38,238 nt of DNA from SZUA-254 sp031379665. Its GTDB lineage: Bacteria; Bacteroidota; Ignavibacteria; UBA10030; SZUA-254. Positions 24,657 to 33,165 of the stretch are shown here, piece by piece. The position numbers were made by a program, and so were the translations under genes. The notes under the pieces were generated by a model, which saw nothing but the letters and a program-made list of their open reading frames with translations, was not told the origin of the DNA and made no database searches. Numbering within the stretch: position 1 is the first letter of the stretch; the number at the start of each line of letters is the position of its first letter. The DNA is taken from assembly GCA_031379665.1 (NCBI GenBank), contig JANNFI010000123.1, positions 1-38,238 on the forward strand. Reading direction: 5' to 3'.

Positions 24657-25567
24657 ATTCCATCAATTCTATCATGGTGCGGCAGGTCGACGCCTTCACT
24701 TCGGTCCCCCACACGGGGAATCCGGCAGGTGTCGTCCTCGACGCCGCCGGCCTCAGCCAGCCCCAGATGCAGTCGATAGCCCGGGAGATGAACCTCTCCG
24801 AGACGGCGTTCATCCTCCCCACCACAAAACACGGCGCAGACCTCAGGATCCGATGGTTCACCCCCACCGTCGAGGTGCCGCTCTGTGGTCACGCCACGGT
24901 CGCCAGCTTTCACACCCTCTCCGAAGAGCAGCGGTTCGGAATGTCCGCGGAGGGACGCTACTCGTTCAAACTCGAAACGACCGACGGGATCCTGCCAGTG
25001 GACGTCGACCGGAGTGAGAAGACGAACTTCATCTTCCTCGGGCTCAGGATCCCGGAATTCGAGAAGGTCCCCCACCTGAAGGTCGACCTCGTTCGCCTCC
25101 TCAGCATTCCCGCGGTGGAGTTCGACAACCGTGTACCGATCCTGAAGGACTCCTATCTCTACGTCTTCATCCGCCGCCTCCATACGCTTTTCACGATGAA
25201 GCCGAACTTCCTCAACATTTCGGCGTTCCTCACTTCGAGGAACGTCACCGGGCTCTGCCTCTACACGCTCGAAACGATCGACCGTGAGTCGAAAGTCCAC
25301 TCGAGGTTCTTTGCGCCGAACTGCGGCATCAACGAGGACCCGGTGACCGGGTCTTCGCACGGGCCGCTCGGGGTGATCCTCCACGATCACGGCCTCCTGA
25401 CCGGCGTCGACGGGGTCTGCTCGTTCCAGGGGGAGCAGGGCGACGCCATCGCCAGGAGGGGGAGGGTTCGCGTGGAGGTAACGGGCGAGAATGGGAGGGC
25501 GGTTTCGGTCCGGATCGGCGGGCAGGCGGTCACCGTGCTCCGGGGCGACATGGTTCTCAACGATTAA
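24653..25567 (+). CDS. PhzF family phenazine biosynthesis-like isomerase
   Basis: PhzF-fold proteins (diaminopimelate epimerase-like) isomerise small metabolites; most members have unknown substrates. The catalytic glutamate is Glu50 in MNLSETAFI. CGHATVASFHTL and FAPNCGINEDPVTGSSHG are the two other family signatures. Length is 304 residues (family about 260-300). No phenazine genes are near, so a phenazine role is unlikely. The ATG overlaps the previous stop by four bases, and the next gene starts 13 bases after its stop. Confidence 0.93.
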   Translation: MNSINSIMVRQVDAFTSVPHTGNPAGVVLDAAGLSQPQMQSIAREMNLSETAFILPTTKHGADLRIRWFTPTVEVPLCGHATVASFHTLSEEQRFGMSAEGRYSFKLETTDGILPVDVDRSEKTNFIFLGLRIPEFEKVPHLKVDLVRLLSIPAVEFDNRVPILKDSYLYVFIRRLHTLFTMKPNFLNISAFLTSRNVTGLCLYTLETIDRESKVHSRFFAPNCGINEDPVTGSSHGPLGVILHDHGLLTGVDGVCSFQGEQGDAIARRGRVRVEVTGENGRAVSVRIGGQAVTVLRGDMVLND

Positions 25568-25580
25568 CCATCACTCGATT

Positions 25581-27641
25581 ATGCCTTCACTCCATACGAT
25601 CGCCTTCATCGTCGTCTTTGCCGGTTCGCTGGCGTTCTTCACATTCAACATCCTTCGCCTCGCCGGATACCTAAGGATCGGGAAGGCGGACGCGCGCACC
25701 GACAAGCCGGGCGAACGGATCCGCAACGTCCTCACCGTGGCCTTCGGACAGACGAAACTCCTTCGCGAACCGCTCGCCGGCATCCTGCACTTCCTGATCT
25801 TCTGGGGCTTCGTGATCCTCCTGAGCGCGATCATCGAAACGATCGGGGAGGGAATCGTCCCCGGGTTCAGCCTCCGGTTCCTCGGGCCGCTCTATCCGCC
25901 GCTGGCGGTCGCCCAGGAGCTGATCGGGCTGCTGAGTGTGCTCTCGGTCGCCGTCAGCCTCGTACGGCGCTATGTGCGTCCTCCGGCGAGGCTCGACGTC
26001 GAAGGACACTCCCGATTCGACGCGACGCTCATCCTCCTCTGGATCCTCGCCATCATCCTCTCGATGTTCGGCCAGAACGGATCGAACATCGCCAGGGGAG
26101 CCGACCTGGCCAACGGAGCGAGGTTCGTCTCGCTTCCCCTCGCGGCCTTCTTCGACGCCGGCCCTTCAGGGAATGTGGCCGGATGGTTCGCCTTCTTCTG
26201 GTGGACGCACATTCTGCTGGTCCTGGGGTTCCTGAATTACCTTCCTTTTTCGAAACACCTCCACATCCTCTCGTCGGTGCCGAACGTCTTTTTCGCGAAA
26301 CTCGGACGCCGGGGGACGCTCAAGACCCTGAACCTCGCGGATGAAAGCGCGGTCCGGTTCGGGGTCGCCGATGTGGAAGACCTCAGCTGGAAACAGCTCC
26401 TGGACGGTTACACCTGCACCGAGTGCGGCCGATGCACTGCGGTCTGCCCGGCGGCGGCGACCGGCAAGCTCCTCTCCCCGAAGAAGATCATCGTCGACAT
26501 CCGGAAGCGGCTCGTGGAGAAGGCGCCGGGGATGCTCGCGTCGGGGCGAAAGACGGCCGGAGCTGTGGAAACGGCGACGGCAGGGGCCGGGGCCACGCCG
26601 ACGGACGGGGGGCGTCAGCTCGTGGACGGCTATATTACCGAGGAGGAACTCTGGGCCTGCACGACGTGCATGGCCTGCGTCCAGGAATGCCCCGTACAGA
26701 TCGAGCATGTCGACGCGATCGTCGACATGCGGCGGTACCTCGTCCTGAACGAGTCGAGGTTCCCGAAGGAAATGCAGGCTACGTTCCAGAACCTCGAGAG
26801 GAATTTCACTCCCTGGGCATTCAGCCACAGCGCGCGGGCTGACTGGGCCGAGGGGATGAACATTCCCCGGATGGCGGGAACGCCGCCGTCAAACACGGAA
26901 CGGATCCTCTTCTGGGTCGGGTGCGCCGGCGCATACGACGCGCGCTACACGAAAGTCACCAGGGCGTTCGCCCGGCTGATGCAGATCGCCGGGATCGAAT
27001 TTGCGATCCTGGGGACGGAGGAAAAATGCACCGGCGACCCGGCTCGACGCGCCGGGAACGAGTACCTCGCTCAGATGCTGATGGCGGAGAACGTCCAGGT
27101 GTTGAACGGGCACGGCGTGAAGAAGATCGTGACCACCTGCCCGCACTGTTTTAACATCCTGCTGAACGAATATCCCCAGCTGGGGGGGCGCTACGAGGTG
27201 GTCCACCATTCCGATTTCCTCCTCGGCCTGATCGATTCGGGGAAACTGAAGTTGACTGTTGAACAACGGGCAAAAGTCACTTACCACGACTCGTGCTACA
27301 TCGGGAGGTACAACCAGCTTTACGACGAGCCGCGGCGGGCGATCTCCTCGGTCCCCGGCGTGGAACTCGTCGAGATGCCGCGCAACCGCGATCGCGGATT
27401 CTGCTGCGGCGCGGGCGGCGCCAGGATGTTCATGGAGGAGACGACGGGGAAGAGGGTGAACGTCGAGCGAACCGAGGAAGCCCTGCGTCTTAAGCCCGAT
27501 GTCATAGGCACGGCGTGCCCGTTTTGCATGACGATGATGACCGACGGGGTGAAGGACCGCGACGCCTCCGCGACGGTGATCGTGAAGGACATCGCCGAGA
27601 TCATCCTGGAGGCCGTCGCAGACGGCGTACCGGCCGCATGA
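25581..27641 (+). CDS. Membrane-bound (Fe-S) heterodisulfide reductase-like oxidoreductase
   Basis: A 686-residue protein that combines a NarI-like membrane domain with an HdrD/GlpC-like cytosolic part. About five membrane segments lie in residues 1-230, with His70 and His210 placed as possible heme b ligands. Two 4Fe-4S sites follow: Cys279/282/285/289 and Cys360/363/366/370. Then come two CCG domains (ending CPHC and CPFC), which in this family bind a cubane cluster. Relatives act as quinone-linked electron acceptors, often with electron-transfer flavoprotein, but no etf genes are in the window. ATG at 25581 was chosen because the reading frame upstream overlaps the PhzF gene. Its stop overlaps the next start. 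Confidence 0.9.
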   Translation: MPSLHTIAFIVVFAGSLAFFTFNILRLAGYLRIGKADARTDKPGERIRNVLTVAFGQTKLLREPLAGILHFLIFWGFVILLSAIIETIGEGIVPGFSLRFLGPLYPPLAVAQELIGLLSVLSVAVSLVRRYVRPPARLDVEGHSRFDATLILLWILAIILSMFGQNGSNIARGADLANGARFVSLPLAAFFDAGPSGNVAGWFAFFWWTHILLVLGFLNYLPFSKHLHILSSVPNVFFAKLGRRGTLKTLNLADESAVRFGVADVEDLSWKQLLDGYTCTECGRCTAVCPAAATGKLLSPKKIIVDIRKRLVEKAPGMLASGRKTAGAVETATAGAGATPTDGGRQLVDGYITEEELWACTTCMACVQECPVQIEHVDAIVDMRRYLVLNESRFPKEMQATFQNLERNFTPWAFSHSARADWAEGMNIPRMAGTPPSNTERILFWVGCAGAYDARYTKVTRAFARLMQIAGIEFAILGTEEKCTGDPARRAGNEYLAQMLMAENVQVLNGHGVKKIVTTCPHCFNILLNEYPQLGGRYEVVHHSDFLLGLIDSGKLKLTVEQRAKVTYHDSCYIGRYNQLYDEPRRAISSVPGVELVEMPRNRDRGFCCGAGGARMFMEETTGKRVNVERTEEALRLKPDVIGTACPFCMTMMTDGVKDRDASATVIVKDIAEIILEAVADGVPAA

Positions 27642-28390
27642 CGCCCTGGGTCATCCGCATCATTGCGGCGAACGCCGTGATGTTCGCCGTCACCACGCTG
27701 GCCCCCGGAATCGAGAGGGAGCTGATGTTCGACCCCTCCGAGGCGCTGGTCCGGCCCTGGACCGCGGTTACGTATATGTTCCTCCACGCGGGGTTCGGTC
27801 ACATCCTCTTCAACATGCTCTCGCTTTTCTTCTTCGGCCCGAGGCTCGAAGGTGAGCTCGGGGAGAAACGTTTTCTGTGGCTTTACTTCGTCAGCGGCCT
27901 CTCCGGGGCGGCCATCTCATTTCTGTTTTCCTCCAATACCCCGATCATCGGCGCTTCGGCGGCAGTCTACGGCGTCCTGATCGGCTTCACCTGGTTCTGG
28001 CCCCGGTCGCAGATCTTCCTCTGGGGTATCCTTCCCGTGGAGGCACGCTGGCTGGTGGCCGGGATGACCGCGCTCTCACTGTTCGGGGGATTCGGGGGTA
28101 GTGGCGACGGCGTCGCGCATTTCGCGCACCTCGGAGGGTTTCTCGGGGGGTACCTCTATCTCAGGTTCGCGGCCCCGCGTACGGATGCAGCCGTTTCAAG
28201 TGCGACACCGGCAAAAAATCCGTCGATCGACACTGCGACCCTTCAACGGTGGAGGAGCATCCCGACCGCGGGGATGCATGAGGTGAACAGGGAGGAATTC
28301 CAGCGGATCATAGCGAAGGTGGAAGGAGAGGGACCCTCGGCGCTGACGCCGCAGGAGATCGCCTTCCTGGAACGGTTCAGCGCCCGGTAG
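27638..28390 (+). CDS. Rhomboid family intramembrane serine protease
   Basis: Rhomboids cut membrane proteins within the bilayer. The 250-residue protein has about six hydrophobic segments. The HxxxxHxxxN motif is His50, His55 and Asn59 (HAGFGHILFN), the catalytic serine is Ser107 in GASAAVYG, and the catalytic histidine is His164 in HFAHLGGFLGGY, so the dyad is complete. A short cytosolic C-terminal region follows. The ATG at 27638 overlaps the stop of the Fe-S protein gene (ATGA). It converges with the minus-strand block at 28430. Substrate unknown. Confidence 0.93.
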   Translation: MTPWVIRIIAANAVMFAVTTLAPGIERELMFDPSEALVRPWTAVTYMFLHAGFGHILFNMLSLFFFGPRLEGELGEKRFLWLYFVSGLSGAAISFLFSSNTPIIGASAAVYGVLIGFTWFWPRSQIFLWGILPVEARWLVAGMTALSLFGGFGGSGDGVAHFAHLGGFLGGYLYLRFAAPRTDAAVSSATPAKNPSIDTATLQRWRSIPTAGMHEVNREEFQRIIAKVEGEGPSALTPQEIAFLERFSAR

Positions 28391-28392
28391 CG

Positions 28393-28408
28393 GCCACCGT
28401 GCGGTGGC
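28393..28408. terminator. Possible bidirectional hairpin between convergent genes
   Basis: GCCACC (28393-28398) pairs perfectly with GGTGGC (28403-28408) around a four-base loop in the 39-base gap between two converging genes. There is no T-run on either side, so it would be at best a weak or Rho-assisted terminator. Recorded because its position is suitable. Confidence 0.3.
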
Positions 28409-28429
28409 TGCCCACTCCCCGATAACGTA

Positions 28430-28849
28430 CTACTCTCCGGCTTCCATCTCCCCAGCCAGGTTCGCCCGTATCAGCATCAGGATCGCCCCCTGCCCCACGA
28501 TCAGGTACTTCGTTCCGTCATATTCGATTTCGATCGCCTGCTCCCTCAGGAAGATCGCGTAATCGCCTTCCTCGGCCTGCAACGGGATGTATTTCACCGG
28601 CTCCTTCGCGGAGGTCGACCACGATTCCTGGTCGATGAAATTCGGGTTCGCGACGGGGTAACCAGGCCCCACTTTCACGATATAGCCGCTCTGGACCTTC
28701 TCCCGTTCCTTGACGCCGGGCGGGAGGTAAAGGCCGTGCTCGGAGCGGTCACGGTCGCCATCGGGGATGATGAGAACGCGATCTCCGACCACGAGCATCG
28801 TCTTGTTGCGGAACTTCGCCGGCTTGCCGGCGGATCGATCGTCGGCCAT
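28430..28849 (-). CDS. GroES-like co-chaperonin paralogue
   Basis: The 139-residue protein has the Cpn10 fold pattern: VVGDRVLIIPD at the start, a loop with HGLYLPPG where GroES has the IVL mobile loop, the VQSGYIVKVGPG strand-turn and the roof strand GTKYLIVGQGAILMLI. GroES has only about 95 residues; the excess is an N-terminal Lys/Arg/Ser stretch and an insert around FIDQESWSTSAK. It is probably a secondary co-chaperonin or a divergent relative of unknown partner, not the main GroES, because no groEL is adjacent. The ATG at 28849 overlaps the upstream stop (TGATG). Confidence 0.85.
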   Translation of the reverse strand: MADDRSAGKPAKFRNKTMLVVGDRVLIIPDGDRDRSEHGLYLPPGVKEREKVQSGYIVKVGPGYPVANPNFIDQESWSTSAKEPVKYIPLQAEEGDYAIFLREQAIEIEYDGTKYLIVGQGAILMLIRANLAGEMEAGE

Positions 28850-29514
28850 CACCCGAACCTGTAAATATCGAGCCAGGGGAGGAAGAAGGCGTATCCCGCC
28901 CAAAGAGCGAGTCCCACGGAGAGCGGGATGGAGAGATTATCGTCGATGCCGGTGGGTGAGGCCTCAACCACCGTGCCCACGAGCGCCGCGAAGGCGCCGA
29001 CGACGTACTCGCTGAGAGCGTAACCCACCTTCGGCGTCACGGCGACGATCACCAGCGCCGTCACGAAGAACGCCGCGCTTCCTTCCACCGATTTCCCGAG
29101 GAATTTTCTTCGCCCGAACCTTCGGCCGATCAGGGCCGCCGCGAGGTCCGAGACGATGAGGACGAAGAACGATGTGATGGCGATCAGTTTAGGGAAGAGA
29201 AAGATCGAAAGGGTCGCCGCGATCAACACGTACGTCGCGCCGTTGAGGCGCCTTCTTACAAGGTCGCTCTCATGGCTCCTGAGGAGCGGCCCGAACGCAG
29301 TCTGGTAGAGCCTGAACAGCGGGGGATAGTAGTGTCTCCCAAGGTCAAGCGAGAGCGCGACGATCGTCAGGGCCGCCGACACGACGAGCGCGGTCTCCCT
29401 TGGCGTGAGCAGATAGAAGACGGGGATGCTGATCGATGAGAAATGGATCGCCTTTCGAATGATCTCCTTGCGGAATTCTCCCGGCGGGAGGACGTTCGGC
29501 TCCGTGCGCGGCAT
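28849..29514 (-). CDS. Diacylglycerol/polyprenol kinase-like membrane protein (CdsA/SEC59 superfamily)
   Basis: A 221-residue integral membrane protein with about six or seven hydrophobic segments. The opening FRKEIIRKAIHFSSISIPV is the RKxxHxxxxxxP pattern of the dolichol/phytol kinase and phosphatidate cytidylyltransferase superfamily. The central SDLAAALIGRRFGRRKFLGKSVEGS holds the acidic-glycine-rich catalytic region. Likely phosphorylates or activates a lipid alcohol with a nucleotide, but the substrate is unknown. Start ATG at 29514 is 16 bases after the ftsH stop, and its stop overlaps the start of the GroES-like gene, so these genes form one unit. Confidence 0.8.
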   Translation of the reverse strand: MPRTEPNVLPPGEFRKEIIRKAIHFSSISIPVFYLLTPRETALVVSAALTIVALSLDLGRHYYPPLFRLYQTAFGPLLRSHESDLVRRRLNGATYVLIAATLSIFLFPKLIAITSFFVLIVSDLAAALIGRRFGRRKFLGKSVEGSAAFFVTALVIVAVTPKVGYALSEYVVGAFAALVGTVVEASPTGIDDNLSIPLSVGLALWAGYAFFLPWLDIYRFG

Positions 29515-29530
29515 CGTTCCCCGGAACTGA

Positions 29531-31570
29531 TCAGACCCCTGTTGCTGGTTCGGCCGCTTCCTGCGCACTCTTCGGGCGACCGTTGACCTTGTCTTCCAGG
29601 GGTGGAAGCGTTTCGCCACGCAGGACGGCATCGATCTCCGGGCCGTCGAGGATCTCACGTTCCAGCAGGGCGGCCGCCAGGAGGTGGAGTGAATCGATAT
29701 TGTCGCGCAGCAGCTGTTCCGCCCGATCCATCCCGGTCATGATGATTTTTTTGGTTTCCTCGTCGATAAGAACCGCGGTGCTCTCTGAGTAGTTCTTCGA
29801 TCGCGTGATCTCGCGGCCGAGGAAGATTTGCTCCTCCTTCGTGCCGAAGGCGAGGGGACCCATACGCTCGCTCATTCCCCATTCGCAGACCATTTTATGC
29901 GCAAGCCCCGTGGCCCGCTCAATGTCGTTACCCGCGCCGGTGGTGGTCTGATTGTAGATGAGCTTTTCCGCGGCGCGGCCGCCGAGGGCATACGAGATCA
30001 TCGCCTCGAGATATTCCTTCGAGTATGTGTGTTTCTCGTCGATGGGGAGGTAGGTCGTCACCCCCAGCGCCCGTCCGCGCGGGATGATCGTGACTTTGTG
30101 GACGGGGTCCGCCTCGGGGGTCAGCCGTGCAACCAGGACGTGCCCCGATTCGTGATAGGCAGTGATCTTTTTTTCCCGGTCGGAGATGATCAGACTCTTT
30201 CGTTCCATCCCCATCATCACTTTGTCCTTCGCCTCCTCGAAGTGGCGCATCCCGACCTCTTTGCAATTCTGGCGGGCGGCGAGGAGCGCCGCCTCGTTCA
30301 CCAGGTTCGCGAGGTCGGCGCCGGCCAGCCCGGGCGTTCCCTTGGCCAGGATGTCCAACTTGACGCTTTCCTCGAGGGGTATGTTCCTGGTATGGACCTT
30401 GAGGATCCCTTCGCGGCCCCTCACGTCGGGACGATCGACGACAACCTGGCGGTCGAACCGTCCGGGCCTCAGGAGCGCGGGGTCGAGCACGTCCGGCCTG
30501 TTCGTGGCGGCAATGATGATCACCCCGCTGTTCTGTTCGAATCCATCCATCTCGACGAGGAGCTGGTTCAGCGTTTGTTCTCGTTCGTCGTGGCCGCCCC
30601 CGAGGCCCGCGCCCCGGTGCCGTCCGACAGCGTCGATCTCATCGATGAAGATGATGGCCGGCGCGCTTTTTTTCCCGGTCTCAAAGAGGTCCCGGACACG
30701 GCTCGCGCCGACGCCGACGAACATCTCCACGAATTCAGCGCCCGAGATCGAGAAGAAGGGAACACCTGCTTCGCCGGCTACCGCCCGCGCCAGCAGCGTC
30801 TTCCCCGTACCCGGAGGGCCGAGCAGGAGCACGCCGCGCGGTATCTTACCACCGAGCCGCTGGAACTTCGATGGCTCCTTCAGAAATTCGATGATCTCCT
30901 GCAGCTCGTACTTGGCCTCGTCCGCCCCGGCCACGTCGTTGAACGTGACCTTCGTGGATCCTTCGGCCTGCATCTTCGCGCGGCTCTTTCCGAACGAGAA
31001 GATGCCCTTCGTCCCGACGCCCTGCATACGGCGCATCACGATGAACCAGATGGCCAGGAGGAGGACCCACGGGAGCATGCCCAGGAGGGCGTTCATCCAG
31101 GTGGTGTCTTCCCTGGTGATCGTAAACTGGATCCCCCGGTCGTTCCAATCCTTGACCACCTCCGAATCGATGAAGGGGAGGAGGACGTAGAACCGTTCGA
31201 TCGTCACCCGCTTCCCATCCGGACCGCCGATGGTTTCCGCGCTCCTCAGCGTCCCGTGAAATTCGTAGTTGTTCAATTCCGACTTCTTGACGATCGCCGA
31301 GACGACCTTGCCACCCCTGAGGTATTCAAGGTACGTCGTATACGGAACCTCGTACTGAGTCGCGTCCTGCGTTTTGAAGAGCGTGACCAGGATGAACACT
31401 CCGAAAATGATGGCCGACCAGCTCAAGACGACCTTGAGGACCTTTCCCCAGTTAAAATCATCGTCATTCTTGAATTGATTCTTCGGCATCCTCGGTTTCC
31501 TTGGTCGTGCGTTTTTTCGCTGAAATCCCTTACCGCCGCCGTTTCTAGGGCTCTGTTTCTCTTCGCTCAT
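29531..31570 (-). CDS. ftsH: ATP-dependent zinc metalloprotease FtsH
   Basis: FtsH is a hexameric inner-membrane AAA+ protease that degrades misfolded and regulatory membrane proteins. The 679-residue protein has a basic N-terminal tail, a first membrane segment at about 43-64, a periplasmic domain, a second at about 161-180, Walker A GPPGTGKT at 251-258, Walker B FIDEIDAVG near 308, the SRH region near 358-372 and the zinc HESGH at 473-477. It is the first gene after tilS on the minus strand and is followed by the lipid kinase-like and GroES-like genes. Confidence 0.97.
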   Translation of the reverse strand: MSEEKQSPRNGGGKGFQRKNARPRKPRMPKNQFKNDDDFNWGKVLKVVLSWSAIIFGVFILVTLFKTQDATQYEVPYTTYLEYLRGGKVVSAIVKKSELNNYEFHGTLRSAETIGGPDGKRVTIERFYVLLPFIDSEVVKDWNDRGIQFTITREDTTWMNALLGMLPWVLLLAIWFIVMRRMQGVGTKGIFSFGKSRAKMQAEGSTKVTFNDVAGADEAKYELQEIIEFLKEPSKFQRLGGKIPRGVLLLGPPGTGKTLLARAVAGEAGVPFFSISGAEFVEMFVGVGASRVRDLFETGKKSAPAIIFIDEIDAVGRHRGAGLGGGHDEREQTLNQLLVEMDGFEQNSGVIIIAATNRPDVLDPALLRPGRFDRQVVVDRPDVRGREGILKVHTRNIPLEESVKLDILAKGTPGLAGADLANLVNEAALLAARQNCKEVGMRHFEEAKDKVMMGMERKSLIISDREKKITAYHESGHVLVARLTPEADPVHKVTIIPRGRALGVTTYLPIDEKHTYSKEYLEAMISYALGGRAAEKLIYNQTTTGAGNDIERATGLAHKMVCEWGMSERMGPLAFGTKEEQIFLGREITRSKNYSESTAVLIDEETKKIIMTGMDRAEQLLRDNIDSLHLLAAALLEREILDGPEIDAVLRGETLPPLEDKVNGRPKSAQEAAEPATGV

Positions 31571-31645
31571 TGCAATTCCTGATCATCTTCGAATCCAGCT
31601 CCCCCGCCGGATTGGGACCTCCAACCGCGGTGCCGGATGAATGAT

Positions 31646-31651
31646 ATTATA
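31646..31651 (-). promoter_or_regulatory. TATAAT-like -10 element upstream of ftsH
   Basis: On the minus strand a perfect TATAAT lies in the AT-rich centre of the tilS-ftsH gap, about 75 bases before the ftsH ATG. No good -35 box is seen at 16-18 bases, so the promoter call is weak. The motif is close to palindromic and also reads TATAAT on the plus strand. Confidence 0.35.
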
Positions 31652-31696
31652 ATGAAAATCCATCAAAAATGCGAAATCGGGGGGAATGCTGTCGCA

Positions 31697-33094
31697 TCAG
31701 GGCCCCGCCCACCGGAGTCCGGGTTCGTAGGTCAGCCGAAGGATCCGTTCGGTCCGCGGAGTGATCTTGAATCGTTCATCGAGACGCTCCCCGCAGACCC
31801 AGACAATTGCCTCCCCCGAGGTGAGGATCGGGACACGGTTTTTTTCAGAAACCGGAATTTTCCGATCGACAAAATAATCGCTCAGTTTCTTCCGGTCCGC
31901 CATACCGAGGGGGACGAACCAGTCGCCGTCAGACCAGGACCGCAGGCGGAGGTCGCCACCGAGCAGTTCGGCGTCGACGAACTCCTCGAGGGCGGTGGCG
32001 CGGTAGTCCGCCCCGGACACGAACCCCGACGAGAATGAAAACGCTGCGAACGCATAGGCCTCGCCGGCCCTGACCGGGAAGTCGAACGGTTCACCGGCGG
32101 GTGCAGACCTCCTCATGACGAGCAGCCCGGCCTCCCTCGCCGCGTGAAGGTGTTTCGAAACCAGACAAGCCGATCCGGCCTGGGCGCCGAGGAGGTCGAT
32201 GAGCGCCCTCACGTGGGCCTGGCCGATTCCGGAGGGGTGGAATTGTCGCGAGCAGCGATGCAGGATCGATTCCTGCAGGAAGAGCGGAAGGCCGGCCATC
32301 GCTTCGACGCTCAACCGTACGTCCGTTCCGACGGATGGGACACTGACGGCGGGGAGCGCGCGATCCACCTCGCCCGCAACGAACGATTCAAGGTCGGTGA
32401 AAAGGCGGGTTGTCCTCACGAGCGTCTCCCGCAATCCGGGATTGACGGCCGATTCGATCGATGGGATCACGGAGTGACGAAGTACATTTCTGGTATAACC
32501 CATGCCAGCGTTGCTCGAATCCTCGCGAAACGGAACGGCCCGTTCCCGGGAGTACCCGAGGATTTGCTCCCTCGTGGCAAAGAGCAGCGGCCTGATGACG
32601 AAACCGTCGGCGTGCGCCACCGGGATGCCGGTGAGGCCGTGGATCCCGCTCCCTCGCAAGAAATTGAACAGGACGGTCTCGGCGTTGTCGTCACGATGGT
32701 GTGCGGTCGCAATGCGTGTCCGGCCCGCGTTTGAGCGGAGGGATTCGAAAAAACGGTACCGTTCCTCCCGGGCCCATTCCTGGATACCACTTCGACCACC
32801 GCCGGGCTGGATGGGGGACGGACTCCGGTGGAGATGAAACTCCACTCCCAGTTCGAGGGAGCGTGTCCTGACGAGCTGCTCGTCACCGTCGGATTCCGGG
32901 CCCCGTAGCCCGTGGTTGACGTGGGCCACCGAGAGGTCGAAGTTGATCTCGGCGCGGAGGCGGTCCAAGAGGTTGAGCATCACCATCGAGTCGACCCCAC
33001 CGCTGACGGCGGCGATGCCGCGGTCGCCGGGGGCCAGGAGGCCGTTCCGGTCGACGAAATCAAAAAATGATCGTTCCAGTTCGGATGGTTTCAA
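31697..33094 (-). CDS. tilS: tRNA(Ile)-lysidine synthetase
   Basis: TilS converts C34 of the CAU anticodon of tRNA-Ile2 to lysidine so that it reads AUA. The N-type ATP pyrophosphatase PP-loop is SGGVDS, about 30 residues from the start chosen here, followed by VAHVNHGLRG and the TAHHRDDNAETVLFNFLRGSG block that is specific for TilS. The C-terminal domains end in RLTYEPGLRW. Start choice: a GTG at 33124 gives 475 residues but lies inside a hairpin-T8 terminator-like structure. TTG at 33094 gives 465 residues and a family-like distance to the PP-loop, so it is preferred. No strong ribosome-binding site supports either. Confidence 0.93.
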   Translation of the reverse strand: MKPSELERSFFDFVDRNGLLAPGDRGIAAVSGGVDSMVMLNLLDRLRAEINFDLSVAHVNHGLRGPESDGDEQLVRTRSLELGVEFHLHRSPSPIQPGGGRSGIQEWAREERYRFFESLRSNAGRTRIATAHHRDDNAETVLFNFLRGSGIHGLTGIPVAHADGFVIRPLLFATREQILGYSRERAVPFREDSSNAGMGYTRNVLRHSVIPSIESAVNPGLRETLVRTTRLFTDLESFVAGEVDRALPAVSVPSVGTDVRLSVEAMAGLPLFLQESILHRCSRQFHPSGIGQAHVRALIDLLGAQAGSACLVSKHLHAAREAGLLVMRRSAPAGEPFDFPVRAGEAYAFAAFSFSSGFVSGADYRATALEEFVDAELLGGDLRLRSWSDGDWFVPLGMADRKKLSDYFVDRKIPVSEKNRVPILTSGEAIVWVCGERLDERFKITPRTERILRLTYEPGLRWAGP

Positions 33095-33113
33095 GCGCGG
33101 GTCCCGGTAGCCG

Positions 33114-33139
33114 AAAAAAAACACCTTCCGGGTCGGAAG
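33114..33139 (-). terminator. Intrinsic terminator of the tRNA(CAU) gene, overlapping the apparent tilS start
   Basis: On the minus strand CTTCCG pairs with CGGAAG around loop ACC (33125-33139). Two to three bases later comes a run of eight T (33121-33114). It lies 26 bases downstream of the tRNA and is the right shape for a tRNA terminator. The T-run would also encode the Phe triplet of tilS if the GTG at 33124 were used. Confidence 0.75.
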
Positions 33140-33165
33140 ACCGAAAGGATAGGAGGAGTATTGAG

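Noticed and set aside
24653..25567. Phenazine biosynthesis cluster
   Set aside because: Only a PhzF-fold gene is present, with no phzA-E or phzG relatives; the fold is common in unrelated pathways.
29828..31582. A long open plus-strand reading frame antisense to ftsH
   Set aside because: It is a shadow of codon bias in GC-rich ftsH; the minus-strand protein has every FtsH catalytic motif, while the plus-strand translation has no recognisable pattern and no ribosome-binding site.
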